Shown one piece after another: positions 29,570-39,599 of a DNA stretch of 64,000 nt. Under the pieces are notes generated by a model. That model saw only the letters and a program-made list of their open reading frames with translations. It did no database searches and was not told where the DNA came from. The stretch is from Chitinophagales bacterium (lineage in GTDB: Bacteria; Bacteroidota; Bacteroidia; Chitinophagales; CAIOSU01). The translations under genes and the position numbers were made by a program. How positions within the stretch are numbered: the stretch's first letter is position 1; each line of letters begins with the position of its first letter. The stretch is taken from assembly GCA_018401955.1 (NCBI GenBank), contig JAGYJT010000002.1, positions 91,723 through 155,722 on the forward strand, given 5' to 3'.

Positions 29570-30347
29570 ATATCTGTTTTTTCCAAGTAAACCTCACGTA
29601 TAATGAAATTTTCAGGATTTGAATAAACATTTTAACCGAATCGCGTATCACCGAAACCTTGCTATTGTCCCTCACATCCCACACTACCGGCATTTCAGTT
29701 ATTTTATAACCCAATAGCTGGGCCTTGTACAGTATTTCTACATCATGTGCCCAACCCATTACCTTCATGGTATCAAAAAGCTTCTTAGCTATGTCAGCCG
29801 GGTAGAGTTTAAAGCCGCATTGGCTATCTTTTACCGTTAGCTCGCTAAACATACGTACATAAAAGTTGAAAATAATACCTATGAACTTGCGGCTCGGCTT
29901 CTCTTGCAATTTTGACTCAGGGTGCGGACGAGAGCCTATTAATATCTCTTTTGCATTGAAAGTGCCGCCCAAGCTATCGCGCCACTTTTCTAATTGCAGA
30001 GGGTGGGTTGACATGTCGGCGTCCAAGGTAAGAATGTAATCGCCATTGGCGGCCAACACACCTTGCCTTAAAGCTGCACCTTTGCCACCATTAGCAAGTG
30101 AAACAATTAGACGAAACTTACCTTTTTCTGTAAGTTCATTTAAAAAAGCATCCGCCCCCAGTTGGCTTACCGTTGTATCGGTACTACCATCATCTACTAC
30201 CAATACCTCAAAATCGAAGGTATGGTGCAGCTCAAGTTCTTTTAAGGCTGCTGTAAGTATATGTATCCGTTTAGCTTCATTATAGCAAGGTATCACCAAA
30301 CTTACGTGTGGTTTTATTTCCTTGTTTAATGTTGCAGTTTCAGGCAT
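29556..30347 (-). CDS. family 2 glycosyltransferase, dolichyl/polyprenyl-phosphate glucosyltransferase-like
   Basis: A 263-residue GT-A enzyme that should link a sugar from a nucleotide donor to polyprenyl phosphate at the inner face of the membrane. Motifs: VSLVIPCYNEAKRIHI, FEVLVVDDGSTD, NGGKGAALRQGVLAANGDYI, the metal-binding LTLDADMSTHP, and SQCGFKLYPADIA. The pattern is that of eukaryotic Alg5-like and bacterial Dpg/Dpm proteins. A weakly hydrophobic C-terminus (MFIQILKISLYVRF) may be peripheral. Its end overlaps the GT-C gene. Confidence 0.85.
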   Translation of the reverse strand: MPETATLNKEIKPHVSLVIPCYNEAKRIHILTAALKELELHHTFDFEVLVVDDGSTDTTVSQLGADAFLNELTEKGKFRLIVSLANGGKGAALRQGVLAANGDYILTLDADMSTHPLQLEKWRDSLGGTFNAKEILIGSRPHPESKLQEKPSRKFIGIIFNFYVRMFSELTVKDSQCGFKLYPADIAKKLFDTMKVMGWAHDVEILYKAQLLGYKITEMPVVWDVRDNSKVSVIRDSVKMFIQILKISLYVRFTWKKQIYGNR

Positions 30348-30350
30348 GGC

Positions 30351-31046
30351 TTATTGTTCCTTATTGCCGATAAATACCCAATCGCCCCATACTTTTTCGC
30401 ATATCGAGTTTTTCATGCGCATCATGTTGGTTACTAACGCTTTGTATGGAAAGAAACGTACGTGCTCATCAAGGGTATAATAAAAATATCGTTGGCAAGG
30501 CACCACCACTACTACTTGCCTGCGGGCTACCCGCTTCAATTCACTTACCGAAACCTCAAGGTTTATAACATGTTCTAAGGTATGATGGCAGGTAACGATA
30601 TCAAAATGATTATCAGGGAAGGGTAATTTCTCTAGATTGCCTTGGTGATAAGTGCCACCTTCTATAACTACGTTTTCTAGAACATCGCAACCATGGATAT
30701 CGTATCCGGCTTTGCGCGCTTTCTGCAGAAAATAGCCGTTACCGCAACCTATATCCAACAATGTTTTGGCGTTTTTATCCAATCGCTCTAGCATATAGTC
30801 AATGCTCTGCTCACTTAGGTCAGTTATTCTATCGGTAGCCAATGAATCACGCTCTTGATAGAACCTGGCAAACTCCTCTTCGGTCCATTCATACACCAGA
30901 GACTTAAACTCCATGTGCTTTTTCACATTGTTACCTTTAAACCAGATATAGAATAAAGGGTACATCAAGTACTTATTATCTCTTATCAGTGGCGGTATAC
31001 ATTCATCCATTATAAAACGGATGGCATTTGTTACTTGTCTGTTCAT
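30351..31046 (-). CDS. class I SAM-dependent methyltransferase
   Basis: A 231-residue methyltransferase with motif I TLLDIGCGNGYFLQKARKAG, strand-two end DIHGCDVLENVV, FDIVTCHHTLEHVINLE, and a post-core strand RRQVVVVVPCQRYFYY. It is first in the minus-strand run, 3 bases from the GT2 gene, so it likely acts on the same glycan or lipid; the substrate cannot be deduced. Confidence 0.8.
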   Translation of the reverse strand: MNRQVTNAIRFIMDECIPPLIRDNKYLMYPLFYIWFKGNNVKKHMEFKSLVYEWTEEEFARFYQERDSLATDRITDLSEQSIDYMLERLDKNAKTLLDIGCGNGYFLQKARKAGYDIHGCDVLENVVIEGGTYHQGNLEKLPFPDNHFDIVTCHHTLEHVINLEVSVSELKRVARRQVVVVVPCQRYFYYTLDEHVRFFPYKALVTNMMRMKNSICEKVWGDWVFIGNKEQ

Positions 31047-31268
31047 AGGCTTAGAGGGACGAAAATAACCCTAAATTTCCAGCCTCAAAAACTTATAAGG
31101 ATAAAGTACCTATTTAATGGCATCTTTCGGGTCAGTTATTTTTTACTACCAAGCCATTTGCGCCGTCAATAAACCATTTTGTAAAGACCATACCCTTGCC
31201 TAAATGAACTTAAATGCCTGTTAATTAATTAATTGACAAGAACCTCCAAAATATTTTGACAAAAACTG

Positions 31269-31299
31269 TTTCTATTTTTTAAGGAAATACTTACCTTTG
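31269..31299 (+). promoter_or_regulatory. promoter of tRNA-Gln
   Basis: TTTC at 31269-31272, a 19-base spacer and TACCTTTG at 31292-31299, an exact -7 box. The tRNA begins 18 bases later. Confidence 0.6.
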
Positions 31300-31316
31300 T
31301 ACCCGCTACACAGCAT

Positions 31317-31389
31317 TGGTCTATGGTGTAATTGGTAACACGTCTGTTTTTGGTACAGAAGAGTCTAGGTTCGAGACCTAGTGGACCAA
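31317..31389 (+). tRNA. tRNA-Gln (anticodon TTG)
   Basis: The acceptor arms TGGTCTA and TGGACCA pair, the anticodon stem-loop is CTGT-TTTTGGT-ACAG giving TTG, and the T arm is CTAGG-TTCGAGA-CCTAG. The discriminator base is A and CCA is not encoded. Length 73. Confidence 0.95.
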
Positions 31390-31393
31390 CAAG

Positions 31394-31421
31394 AAGCCTT
31401 CCAGCAATGGGAGGCTTTTTT
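31394..31421 (+). terminator. intrinsic terminator of tRNA-Gln
   Basis: AAGCCTTCC pairs with GGGAGGCTT over a 6-base loop, followed by TTTT. It starts 4 bases after the tRNA. Confidence 0.8.
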
Positions 31422-31593
31422 GTAGCGGCAATTGTCATTCTCATCTTCACCAAATCAGCCCCAAACAGTTGTAAATTTCTTAGAGGCGACTTATTTAGCC
31501 CTAACTCACGCAGATGCGATCATTATCCTAGGTATTTCGCTTAAGTTTCACTATATTTAAAAACTTCCAAAACATTTAACGGATTAGAATTAT

Positions 31594-34500
31594 ATGGAGC
31601 ATTCTGAAAAGAGGCAAGGGCTTTATTGTCCTGAGATGGAGCATGATAATTGCGGCATTGGTTTTATTGCCAACCTAAAAGGCTTTAAAACACACAAGTT
31701 GGTTGCTGATGCCCTTACAATGTTGGAAAACATGGAGCACCGCGGCGGTACTGGCTGCGATGCCAACACGGGTGATGGTGCCGGTATATTGATACAAATA
31801 CCACACCAATTTTTTGTTCGCGAGTGCCGTAATCAAGGTTTTCAGTTACCACAGTTTGGTGGGTATGCAGTGGGCATGATATTTTTACCAACCGATAAAA
31901 ACCGACGTGAGCTCTGCCATAAAATACTTAATGAAGGTATTGAGCATTCTGGACTCGAACTGCTGGGATACCGCGATGTGCCCGTAAATCCAGCAGGAAT
32001 TGGTCAAATAGCATTAGATTCAGCCCCCTACATTGAGCAAGTATTTGTAAGGTTAAAAGACAATTTGTTTGCCCCTGAGCTGCTAGAGCGAAAAGTGTTT
32101 GCCCTGCGTAAATACACCACCAACCTAATAAGAAAAGAAATACCGCACACCGAAGATGAGTTTTACCTCTCTTCCATGTCATATAAAACAATTGTATACA
32201 AGGGGCAGTTAACCACGGCTCAACTGCGTAGCTATTTTATTGATTTAAATGACGAGGATGTTACCTCTGCAATCGCATTAGTACACTCCCGCTTCTCTAC
32301 CAATACCTTCCCTAAATGGAAACTGGCGCAGCCCTTTGACTATATTGCCCATAATGGGGAGATTAACACCATCCGTGGTAACGTGAACAACATGCGGGCC
32401 AAAGAAGCCCTAATGAGCTCGCCATTTTTTAGTAAAGAAGAGCTAGCTCGTATGAGCCCTATTTGCGACAATAAGCGCTCCGATTCGTCAAACTTGGATA
32501 GTATTATAGAGATGCTGGTGTTTGGAGGCCGCTCATTGCCACATGCCATGATGATGTTGGTACCCGAAGCATGGCAAGAAGATAAAGATATGGCCGATTA
32601 CAAACGGTCATTTTATAGCTACCATGCCTCCTTTATGGAGCCTTGGGATGGCCCAGCATCTATCTGTTTTACCGACGGACGTATAGTGGGGGCAACGGTA
32701 GATAGAAACGGATTACGCCCTTCAAGATACTTGGTAACAGATGATGACTATGTAATAATGGCATCAGAGGCTGGTACTTTGCCAATTGACCCCAAACGCA
32801 TCATTAAGAAAGGTTGGGTGCAGCCAGGTAGAATGTTTGTGGCAGATATTGGGCAAGGCTTGATATTGGCTGATGAGGAATTGAAGAAAGAAATTTGTTT
32901 TCAACAACCCTACCAAAAATGGCTACAAGAGCACCTACAAGAGTTGGATAACCTGCCAACACCACCAAAAGTTACAGCACCTAAAACCACCTTATCGCTT
33001 AGGCAGCAGCAAATACTTAATGGAGTTACCAGCGAAGACATTCGGATGATAATAAAACCGCTGGCTACCAACCACAAAGAACCCATAGGTTCAATGGGCA
33101 GCGATACGCCGTTAGCGGTTTTGTCACACCAAAGCAGGCACTTCTCTAATTACTTTAAGCAACTCTTTGCACAAGTAAGTAACCCACCTATTGATCCCAT
33201 TAGGGAACGATTGGTAATGTCGCTGCATACGCGCCTGGGTGGTTTCTCTAACATGTTACTAGAAACACCTTTACAGTGCCGTCAAATAAACCTGGAGCAA
33301 CCAATTCTAGACAAAGGGCAGTTTAATAAAATACTGCACATACAGGATGCACATTTTAAATGTAAATCAATAAGGGCTATCTACCCCACAAAATACAGTA
33401 TTGGTGCCTTAGAAGTATCCTTAAACAAACTGGTAACCGAGAGCGAAAAAGCCATAGAGGAGGGCAACAATTTATTGGTGGTAAGTAACCGCACTGCCAC
33501 AGAACTTGAAATGCCTATACCCTCTTTGCTAGCAGTTGCCCATGTTCACCATGCTCTGCTTGCTAAAGGCACCCGTGGCAAGGTATCACTAATAGTTGAA
33601 GCTGGTGACGCCTGGGAAACACACCACTTTGCTACCTTATTGGGTTATGGTGCCTCTGCCATTTATCCGTTCTTAGCAAAGGATACCGTTAATAGTTTTA
33701 ATGACCCAACCCAAACCACTGACAATTTTCGCGAAGGCATTAACCAAGGCTTGCTGAAAGTACTTTCTAAAATGGGCATATCAACCATGCAATCGTACAT
33801 GGGTGCCCAAATATTTGAAGCGATTGGTATTAACTCAACAGTTATCAATAAAAGCTTTTTTGGCACTATATCTCGCATTGAAGGGTTGGACTATGACGAT
33901 ATAGCCCGTGAGCAACTGTTACGTTACGCAGTGGCATTCCCGAAAGTAGACATGTCGTTACGCTTACCGGTGGGAGGCTTGTACCAATGGAAAAGACAAG
34001 GGGAACAACACTTGTTTAACCCAGATACAATTAGCTTACTACAACAGGCTACCAAAAACAATGATAAGGGTATATTCAAATCTTACACCGAGAGCATTAA
34101 CAACCAAAAAGACAAACAGCTTACCTTACGTGGGTTGCTGAGGTTTAAGAAAACCAAATCAATTCCACTTAGTGAGGTAGAACCCGTGGAAAGCATCTTT
34201 AAACGCTTTGCTACCGGCGCCATGTCTTTTGGCTCCATCTCTCACGAGGCACACAGCACCTTGGCCATTGCCATGAACCGCATTGGCGGCAAAAGCAATA
34301 GCGGCGAGGGTGGTGAAGATGCAATAAGGTTTGAACCCAAAGAAAACGGAGATTGGGAGCGCTCGGCTATTAAACAGGTGGCATCGGGTAGGTTTGGGGT
34401 TACCAGCCACTACCTTACCAATGCCGACGAAATACAGATAAAAATGGCCCAAGGCGCCAAGCCAGGGGAGGGCGGCCAATTGCCTGGCCATAAGGTAGAT

Positions 34501-36102
34501 GATTGGATAGCCCGGGTGAGGCACTCAACACCTGGTGTGGGGTTGATATCTCCCCCACCCCATCACGATATATACTCAATTGAAGACTTGGCTCAGTTAA
34601 TCTTCGACCTTAAAAATGCCAACCGCAAAGCGCGTATCAATGTTAAGTTGGTAAGCGAAGCTGGCGTTGGCACTATTGCAGCAGGTGTTGTTAAAGCCAA
34701 GGCAGACGTTATACTCATTGCAGGCCACGATGGTGGTACAGGTGCCTCGCCGTTAAGCTCGGTGCAACATGCGGGCTTGCCTTGGGAACTGGGTATAGCT
34801 GAGGCACATCAAACGCTATTAGCAAACAAACTTCGTAGCAGGGTTACACTGCAAGTTGATGGGCAGTTACGTACTGGTCGAGATTTGGCGATAGCAACCA
34901 TGTTAGGCGCCGAAGAATGGGGCATCTCTACCGCGGCGCTGGTAGTAGAGGGCTGTATAATGATGCGTAAATGCCATTTAAATACTTGCCCGGTAGGTAT
35001 TGCCACTCAGCGGCAAGACCTCCGCAAACTGTTTACCGGCAAAGTTGAGCATGTGGTCAACTTCTTTACCATGCTAGCCGAGGACCTTCGTGAAACCATG
35101 GCTGCATTGGGTATTAGAACCGTTAACGAGCTAGTGGGCCGCTCCGATTTATTGGAAACCAACCCTGAGGTAAGCCACTGGAAAATTGATAAACTGGATT
35201 TAAGGCCGCTTATCTCACCCATATTTAATGAAGGTATGGGTTTACAATATAAAACCGAAGACCAAGACCATAGAATTAATGCAGTAAAAGATTGGACTTT
35301 GGTGGGGGCGCTTAAAGAGTATATGAAACATGAAGAGCCTACCAGAATATACATAGAGCTCCCCATTATTAACACGGATAGAGCAGTGGGCGCATTGGTA
35401 TCCAATGAAATTTCTAAAGCATACGGTGCTAAAGGTTTACCCGATGGACACTTGCACGTTAAATTCACTGGCTCGGCAGGGCAAAGTTTTGGTGCATTTA
35501 GTACCAATGGCCTTTTAATGGAACTTGAAGGAGAGAGCAACGATTACTTTGGCAAAGGATTATGTGGCGCTCAATTGATTGTTTATCCGCCAAAAAAAGC
35601 GCAATATATATCGCTCAACCAAATCATTATTGGCAATGTGGCCTTGTATGGTGCTACCTCGGGCAAAGTATATATAAGAGGTTTGGCAGGTGAGCGCTTC
35701 GCAGTGCGCAACTCTGGTGCTGATGCAGTTGTAGAGGGAGTAGGCGATCACGCCTGCGAGTATATGACTGGCGGTACCGTTGCTATCTTAGGCAGCACTG
35801 GTCGAAATTTTGGCGCAGGTATGAGCGGCGGGATCGCATATGTATTTGACCCTGAAAACTCTTTAGCTGATAAGATAAAGGAAAAAAAACTACTGCTTGA
35901 AAAGCTTGGCCGTAAGGACAAAATCAAGCTAAACGCTATGATTAAAGAGCATTATGAAGCTACCAATAGCAATACAGCCCGCGATATGCTCATCTATTGG
36001 AAAGAGACCTTAAACCACATGGTGAAGGTAATTGCCGAAGAATATAAAATGGCAATTGAGGTACAAGAGGAAAACGAATTGGTAATTAGAAAAGTAGTGT
36101 AA
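31594..36102 (+). CDS. gltB: glutamate synthase large subunit
   Basis: Makes glutamate from glutamine and 2-oxoglutarate in ammonia assimilation. The 1502-residue length is normal. The N-terminal glutamine amidotransferase begins after a short propeptide at Cys in HDNCGIGFIANLKG, followed by NMEHRGGTGCDANTGDGAG. The central and FMN synthase domains include SGEGGEDAIRF, AQGAKPGEGGQLPGHKV and ILIAGHDGGTGASPLSS; the 3Fe-4S ligands lie in CIMMRKCHLNTCPVG. The C-terminal GXGXG beta-helix follows. The stop TAA shares its last base with the ATG of gltD, so the two are coupled. Confidence 0.98.
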   Translation: MEHSEKRQGLYCPEMEHDNCGIGFIANLKGFKTHKLVADALTMLENMEHRGGTGCDANTGDGAGILIQIPHQFFVRECRNQGFQLPQFGGYAVGMIFLPTDKNRRELCHKILNEGIEHSGLELLGYRDVPVNPAGIGQIALDSAPYIEQVFVRLKDNLFAPELLERKVFALRKYTTNLIRKEIPHTEDEFYLSSMSYKTIVYKGQLTTAQLRSYFIDLNDEDVTSAIALVHSRFSTNTFPKWKLAQPFDYIAHNGEINTIRGNVNNMRAKEALMSSPFFSKEELARMSPICDNKRSDSSNLDSIIEMLVFGGRSLPHAMMMLVPEAWQEDKDMADYKRSFYSYHASFMEPWDGPASICFTDGRIVGATVDRNGLRPSRYLVTDDDYVIMASEAGTLPIDPKRIIKKGWVQPGRMFVADIGQGLILADEELKKEICFQQPYQKWLQEHLQELDNLPTPPKVTAPKTTLSLRQQQILNGVTSEDIRMIIKPLATNHKEPIGSMGSDTPLAVLSHQSRHFSNYFKQLFAQVSNPPIDPIRERLVMSLHTRLGGFSNMLLETPLQCRQINLEQPILDKGQFNKILHIQDAHFKCKSIRAIYPTKYSIGALEVSLNKLVTESEKAIEEGNNLLVVSNRTATELEMPIPSLLAVAHVHHALLAKGTRGKVSLIVEAGDAWETHHFATLLGYGASAIYPFLAKDTVNSFNDPTQTTDNFREGINQGLLKVLSKMGISTMQSYMGAQIFEAIGINSTVINKSFFGTISRIEGLDYDDIAREQLLRYAVAFPKVDMSLRLPVGGLYQWKRQGEQHLFNPDTISLLQQATKNNDKGIFKSYTESINNQKDKQLTLRGLLRFKKTKSIPLSEVEPVESIFKRFATGAMSFGSISHEAHSTLAIAMNRIGGKSNSGEGGEDAIRFEPKENGDWERSAIKQVASGRFGVTSHYLTNADEIQIKMAQGAKPGEGGQLPGHKVDDWIARVRHSTPGVGLISPPPHHDIYSIEDLAQLIFDLKNANRKARINVKLVSEAGVGTIAAGVVKAKADVILIAGHDGGTGASPLSSVQHAGLPWELGIAEAHQTLLANKLRSRVTLQVDGQLRTGRDLAIATMLGAEEWGISTAALVVEGCIMMRKCHLNTCPVGIATQRQDLRKLFTGKVEHVVNFFTMLAEDLRETMAALGIRTVNELVGRSDLLETNPEVSHWKIDKLDLRPLISPIFNEGMGLQYKTEDQDHRINAVKDWTLVGALKEYMKHEEPTRIYIELPIINTDRAVGALVSNEISKAYGAKGLPDGHLHVKFTGSAGQSFGAFSTNGLLMELEGESNDYFGKGLCGAQLIVYPPKKAQYISLNQIIIGNVALYGATSGKVYIRGLAGERFAVRNSGADAVVEGVGDHACEYMTGGTVAILGSTGRNFGAGMSGGIAYVFDPENSLADKIKEKKLLLEKLGRKDKIKLNAMIKEHYEATNSNTARDMLIYWKETLNHMVKVIAEEYKMAIEVQEENELVIRKVV

Positions 36103-37559
36103 TGGCAAAACCAACTGGATTTTTAGAATATAAACGTGAAATGCCCGCTGAGCGCGAGCCCAAGGAACGCATAACCGACTATAAGGAAATCTTTAAAGAA
36201 GATAACGCTAAACTGGTTTATGAGCAGGCTTCAAGATGCATGGATTGTGGCGTACCTTTTTGTCAAAAAGGGTGCCCATTAGGTAATAACATACCTGAGT
36301 TTAACGATGCCGTTTATCAAAAAGACTGGGAACTAGCGTATGAACTACTGAGTGGCACCAACAATTTCCCTGAGTTTACGGGTCGCATTTGCCCTGCCCC
36401 TTGCGAGTCTGCATGCGTATTGGGTATCAATAAACCCGCAATTACCATTGAATATATTGAAAAGCAAGTAGCCGAGGAGGCTTTCAACCGAAACTTTGTA
36501 AAGCCCAACCAACCTCAAAACAAAACGGGTAAAAAAGTTGCCGTGGTGGGCTCTGGCCCTGCGGGGCTAGCCGCTGCCGACCAACTGTATAAAGCAGGAC
36601 ACGCTGTTACCGTATTTGAGCGCAATGACCGCATTGGTGGCTTGCTGCGCTATGGCATTCCCGATTTTAAGCTCGGAAAAAGCGTAATTGACCGAAGGTT
36701 AAAAGTAATGGAAGCATCTGGCATAGTATTTAAAACAAGTGTAAATGTAGGAATAGATGTTACAGCCGATGAATTGCTTAATGGATTTGATGCCGTGGTA
36801 TTGTGCGGTGGCTCAACCATACCAAGGGATGTACCGGTTAAAGGCCGCGAACTTGAGGGCATCCACTTTGCAATGGATTTTTTGGAACAACAAAACCGCC
36901 GAGTAGCAGGAGATACTTTGCCTAATAGCGAGGCCATAACTGCAACAGGTAAAAACGTAGTAGTGCTAGGAGGCGGCGATACAGGCTCTGATTGTATAGG
37001 TACTAGCAATAGGCAAATGGCGAAAAGTATTTTACAAATAGAACTATTGGACCAACCACCTAAAAAGCGCGCGAGTAACAACCCTTGGCCAGAGTATGCA
37101 TTCACTTTAAAAACTACCAGCTCGCACGAAGAAGGTTGTGATAGGGTGTGGAATGTTTTAACCAAAGAATTTATTGGTAAAAATGGCAAGCTAACTGGTT
37201 TAAAGGTAGTGGATGTTCAATGGCAAAAAGAAAAACTTATTGAAGACCCCGCTAGCGAGCGTATCATTCCTGCAGATTTAGTGCTATTGGCAGTTGGTTA
37301 TATGCATCCACAACACGAAGGGCTTTTAAAGCAACTGAATGTAAAACTTACCGAAAGGGGTAATATTGCTGACGAAAACTATAAAACGAGCGTAGCAAAG
37401 GTCTTCACTGCTGGCGATACTCGTAGAGGCCAATCATTGGTGGTATGGGCCATTAGCGAAGGCAGGGAAGCTGCTAGGCAAGTAGACTTATATTTACAAG
37501 TACACTCTCAACTACCCAGCAAAGACCAATCATATTACAATAGCTTTTCGGCTAAGTAG
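36102..37559 (+). CDS. gltD: glutamate synthase small subunit
   Basis: The 485-residue FAD and iron-sulfur subunit that feeds electrons from NAD(P)H to GltB. N-terminal 4Fe-4S ligands CMDCGVPFCQKGCPLGNNIP and CPAPCESACVLG; FAD motif VAVVGSGPAGLAAADQL; NAD(P)H motif VVVLGGGDTGSDCIGT; C-terminal VFTAGDTRRGQSLVVWA. It begins within the gltB stop codon (TAATG). Confidence 0.98.
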   Translation: MAKPTGFLEYKREMPAEREPKERITDYKEIFKEDNAKLVYEQASRCMDCGVPFCQKGCPLGNNIPEFNDAVYQKDWELAYELLSGTNNFPEFTGRICPAPCESACVLGINKPAITIEYIEKQVAEEAFNRNFVKPNQPQNKTGKKVAVVGSGPAGLAAADQLYKAGHAVTVFERNDRIGGLLRYGIPDFKLGKSVIDRRLKVMEASGIVFKTSVNVGIDVTADELLNGFDAVVLCGGSTIPRDVPVKGRELEGIHFAMDFLEQQNRRVAGDTLPNSEAITATGKNVVVLGGGDTGSDCIGTSNRQMAKSILQIELLDQPPKKRASNNPWPEYAFTLKTTSSHEEGCDRVWNVLTKEFIGKNGKLTGLKVVDVQWQKEKLIEDPASERIIPADLVLLAVGYMHPQHEGLLKQLNVKLTERGNIADENYKTSVAKVFTAGDTRRGQSLVVWAISEGREAARQVDLYLQVHSQLPSKDQSYYNSFSAK

Positions 37560-37599
37560 ATTGAGTTTTGCCTTATCTTAGCCAGATAAGAATACAACT

Positions 37600-37998
37600 A
37601 TGCGTAAAATAGAACACCTTGGTATCGCCGTAAAAGATTTAGCGGCTAGCAATGAATTATTCAGTAAACTGCTAAACGTACAACCTTACAAAACCGAAAG
37701 AGTAGAAAGTGAAGGTGTAAACACTTCATTTTTTAGAACTGGCGAAACCAAGATTGAACTATTGGAAGCAACAAACCCCGATAGCCCTATTGCCAAGTTT
37801 ATTGAAAAGCGCGGCGAAGGCATCCATCACATTGCATTTGACGTAGCAGATATACACGCCGAAGTATCGCGTTTAAAAGAAGAAGGTTTTATAGTACTTA
37901 ACGAAACACCGAAACCCGGTGCTGATAACAAGCTGGTTGTTTTCCTTCACCCAAAGTCTACCAATGGGGTTTTGATTGAGCTCTGCCAAGAGCAATAA
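37600..37998 (+). CDS. mce: methylmalonyl-CoA epimerase
   Basis: A 132-residue VOC-fold metalloenzyme that interconverts the (R) and (S) forms of methylmalonyl-CoA, next to MutB in the propionate/succinate pathway. Motifs: IEHLGIAVKDLAASNELFSK (metal His), TKIELLEATNPDSPIAKFI, GEGIHHIAFDV (metal His) and GVLIELCQ (metal Glu). It lies 40 bases after gltD on the same strand and could be cotranscribed. Confidence 0.95.
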   Translation: MRKIEHLGIAVKDLAASNELFSKLLNVQPYKTERVESEGVNTSFFRTGETKIELLEATNPDSPIAKFIEKRGEGIHHIAFDVADIHAEVSRLKEEGFIVLNETPKPGADNKLVVFLHPKSTNGVLIELCQEQ

Positions 37999-37999
37999 A

Positions 38000-38029
38000 A
38001 AAAGGCCGCCCCTTGAAAGGAAACGGCCT
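38000..38029 (-). terminator. terminator of the T9SS hydrolase gene
   Basis: On the minus strand AGGCCG and CGGCCT (38024-38029 with 38003-38008) form a stem that is followed by a run of seven T. It lies about 22 bases past the stop of the gene ending at 38052. Confidence 0.65.
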
Positions 38030-38051
38030 CTAATTATCGGTTTCAATAAAA

Positions 38052-39599
38052 CTACCTCACAACTAAGCGTCGGCTTACTTGCTCACCAGTTTTAAAGTTC
38101 ATAGTTACAATATAGCTACCACTTTGCAAATTGGTAAGCGATATACGGTGGTATTGTGGGTTTGCAACATTGCTATCCACCTGCACCAAACGACCAGTGA
38201 TATCATAAATGCTAACGCTACTCAAATCGTAGTTTACATTGCTCAAGCTAAAATTAAGCTCAGTAGCTGCTGGGTTAGGATACAAAGTCAATGCAGCATT
38301 GATGGCAGCAACATCAGCAACACCAATAACCACAACTGTATCAGCAGGGTCGGCAGTTTCAACGGCTGCTGAATCTACATTTGCAAATGCTACCAAAGCA
38401 CGTGGAACAAAGTAGTTCATCACTGTATCAATGTACAATAGTGCTTTTGATTTAGTAGCAAAAGGATTGGCCCTTGAACCGAAACCTGATGCACCTTGGG
38501 TAGTGTTGTCAATGTTGTTATCAGTTGGGTCGTACCATGACCATGGCTCATAACCGTTGGCAGCGCCAGGGAAAGGGAACAAACCTTCATGCGGTGTGCG
38601 GCTCTCAGCAACTGTAGTATAAGAGTCAGTAAAAGGTACCGAAGGGGTTATCGCATCTTGAATACCTAAACCGTCAGCATACTTGTTAATATCAAAGCTA
38701 CCACTAACTTCTACTACCGATTGGCCAGTAGAAGAAACGATTACCACTGCTGTGCGATATGGGGTTAATGGGTCAGCTTCACCATGGAAAGACACAATTG
38801 GAGCTTCATCATCGTTAATCCATGTAGTGTCTCCAGTAGCACCACCCATGTTCAACACAACCTGTACTGCAGAAGAATAGCCAACGTTGCTAACTATGTT
38901 AAAGCCTTGTATGCCGCCTTCACCATAGAAACCACCAGTGGTTGTTTGGTCGATAAACGAATTACCATCTCCATCCAAAAATTTCAATAGGTTAAGCTCT
39001 GGAACCCGGTTTAACGAATTAACTGCCAATGCTACATAACCACCAGAGTTGGTACCACCAACTACAACGCGATATGGGTCAATTTGGAAAATGTTGTCAG
39101 TATCAGCATCCCTACGGAAATAACGGATAGCAGAGTGCGCATCTTGTTTAGCGCGATATACGGCAGTAATGATTGATTTGGCACGCTCTACGTCGCTGGC
39201 TGCAAATGGATTCCAACCGATACGGTAGCTAATAGCCGCTGCTACAAAGCCACGCTTGGCAAACTGAGTACAAATTTCAACTACAGAACTATCTCGGTTG
39301 TTACCGAAAGGAAGGGTATTCAAACCTTTTGGTAAAAAGCTACCAGGGTGCATAAAAATTACTACAGGCCTAGCATTATCATAATAAGTGCCACCAACGG
39401 TATCATCGGCAGGTTCGTATACATCCATCGTCAAGTCGGTAAGGGCTGGCGAACCGGATAGATAGGAGTAGTTTTCAGCATATACCACATCTGCGGTAAT
39501 AACCACATCGGTAAATACTTCATCAAGATATCGGGTTTGAGCCGAAACACTGGCAATGGTTAGCAGTGTAAAAAATAATGTAAAAATGTTGCGTTTCAT
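38052..39599 (-). CDS. T9SS-exported alpha/beta-hydrolase-like protein
   Basis: A 515-residue secreted protein: signal peptide (MKRNIFTLFFTLLTIASVSA), a carboxylesterase-type core (VYEPADD, VVIFMHPGSFLPKGLN with the oxyanion-hole His-Pro-Gly, REDADT-like FRRDADTDNIFQIDP, VVVGGTNSGGYVAL), VSFHGEADPLTPY, and a C-terminal T9SS type A sorting domain (LTLYPNPAATELNFSLS to RRLVVR). The nucleophile elbow expected as G-x-S-A-G-G reads GGTNSGG, so the usual Ser position is Asn, with Ser one residue later. It may be a modified esterase or a non-catalytic relative. It has its own terminator. Confidence 0.82.
   Translation of the reverse strand: MKRNIFTLFFTLLTIASVSAQTRYLDEVFTDVVITADVVYAENYSYLSGSPALTDLTMDVYEPADDTVGGTYYDNARPVVIFMHPGSFLPKGLNTLPFGNNRDSSVVEICTQFAKRGFVAAAISYRIGWNPFAASDVERAKSIITAVYRAKQDAHSAIRYFRRDADTDNIFQIDPYRVVVGGTNSGGYVALAVNSLNRVPELNLLKFLDGDGNSFIDQTTTGGFYGEGGIQGFNIVSNVGYSSAVQVVLNMGGATGDTTWINDDEAPIVSFHGEADPLTPYRTAVVIVSSTGQSVVEVSGSFDINKYADGLGIQDAITPSVPFTDSYTTVAESRTPHEGLFPFPGAANGYEPWSWYDPTDNNIDNTTQGASGFGSRANPFATKSKALLYIDTVMNYFVPRALVAFANVDSAAVETADPADTVVVIGVADVAAINAALTLYPNPAATELNFSLSNVNYDLSSVSIYDITGRLVQVDSNVANPQYHRISLTNLQSGSYIVTMNFKTGEQVSRRLVVR

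Noticed and set aside
38079-38372. Plus-strand frame over the T9SS sorting domain
   Set aside because: Antisense shadow of the hydrolase gene's C-terminus.
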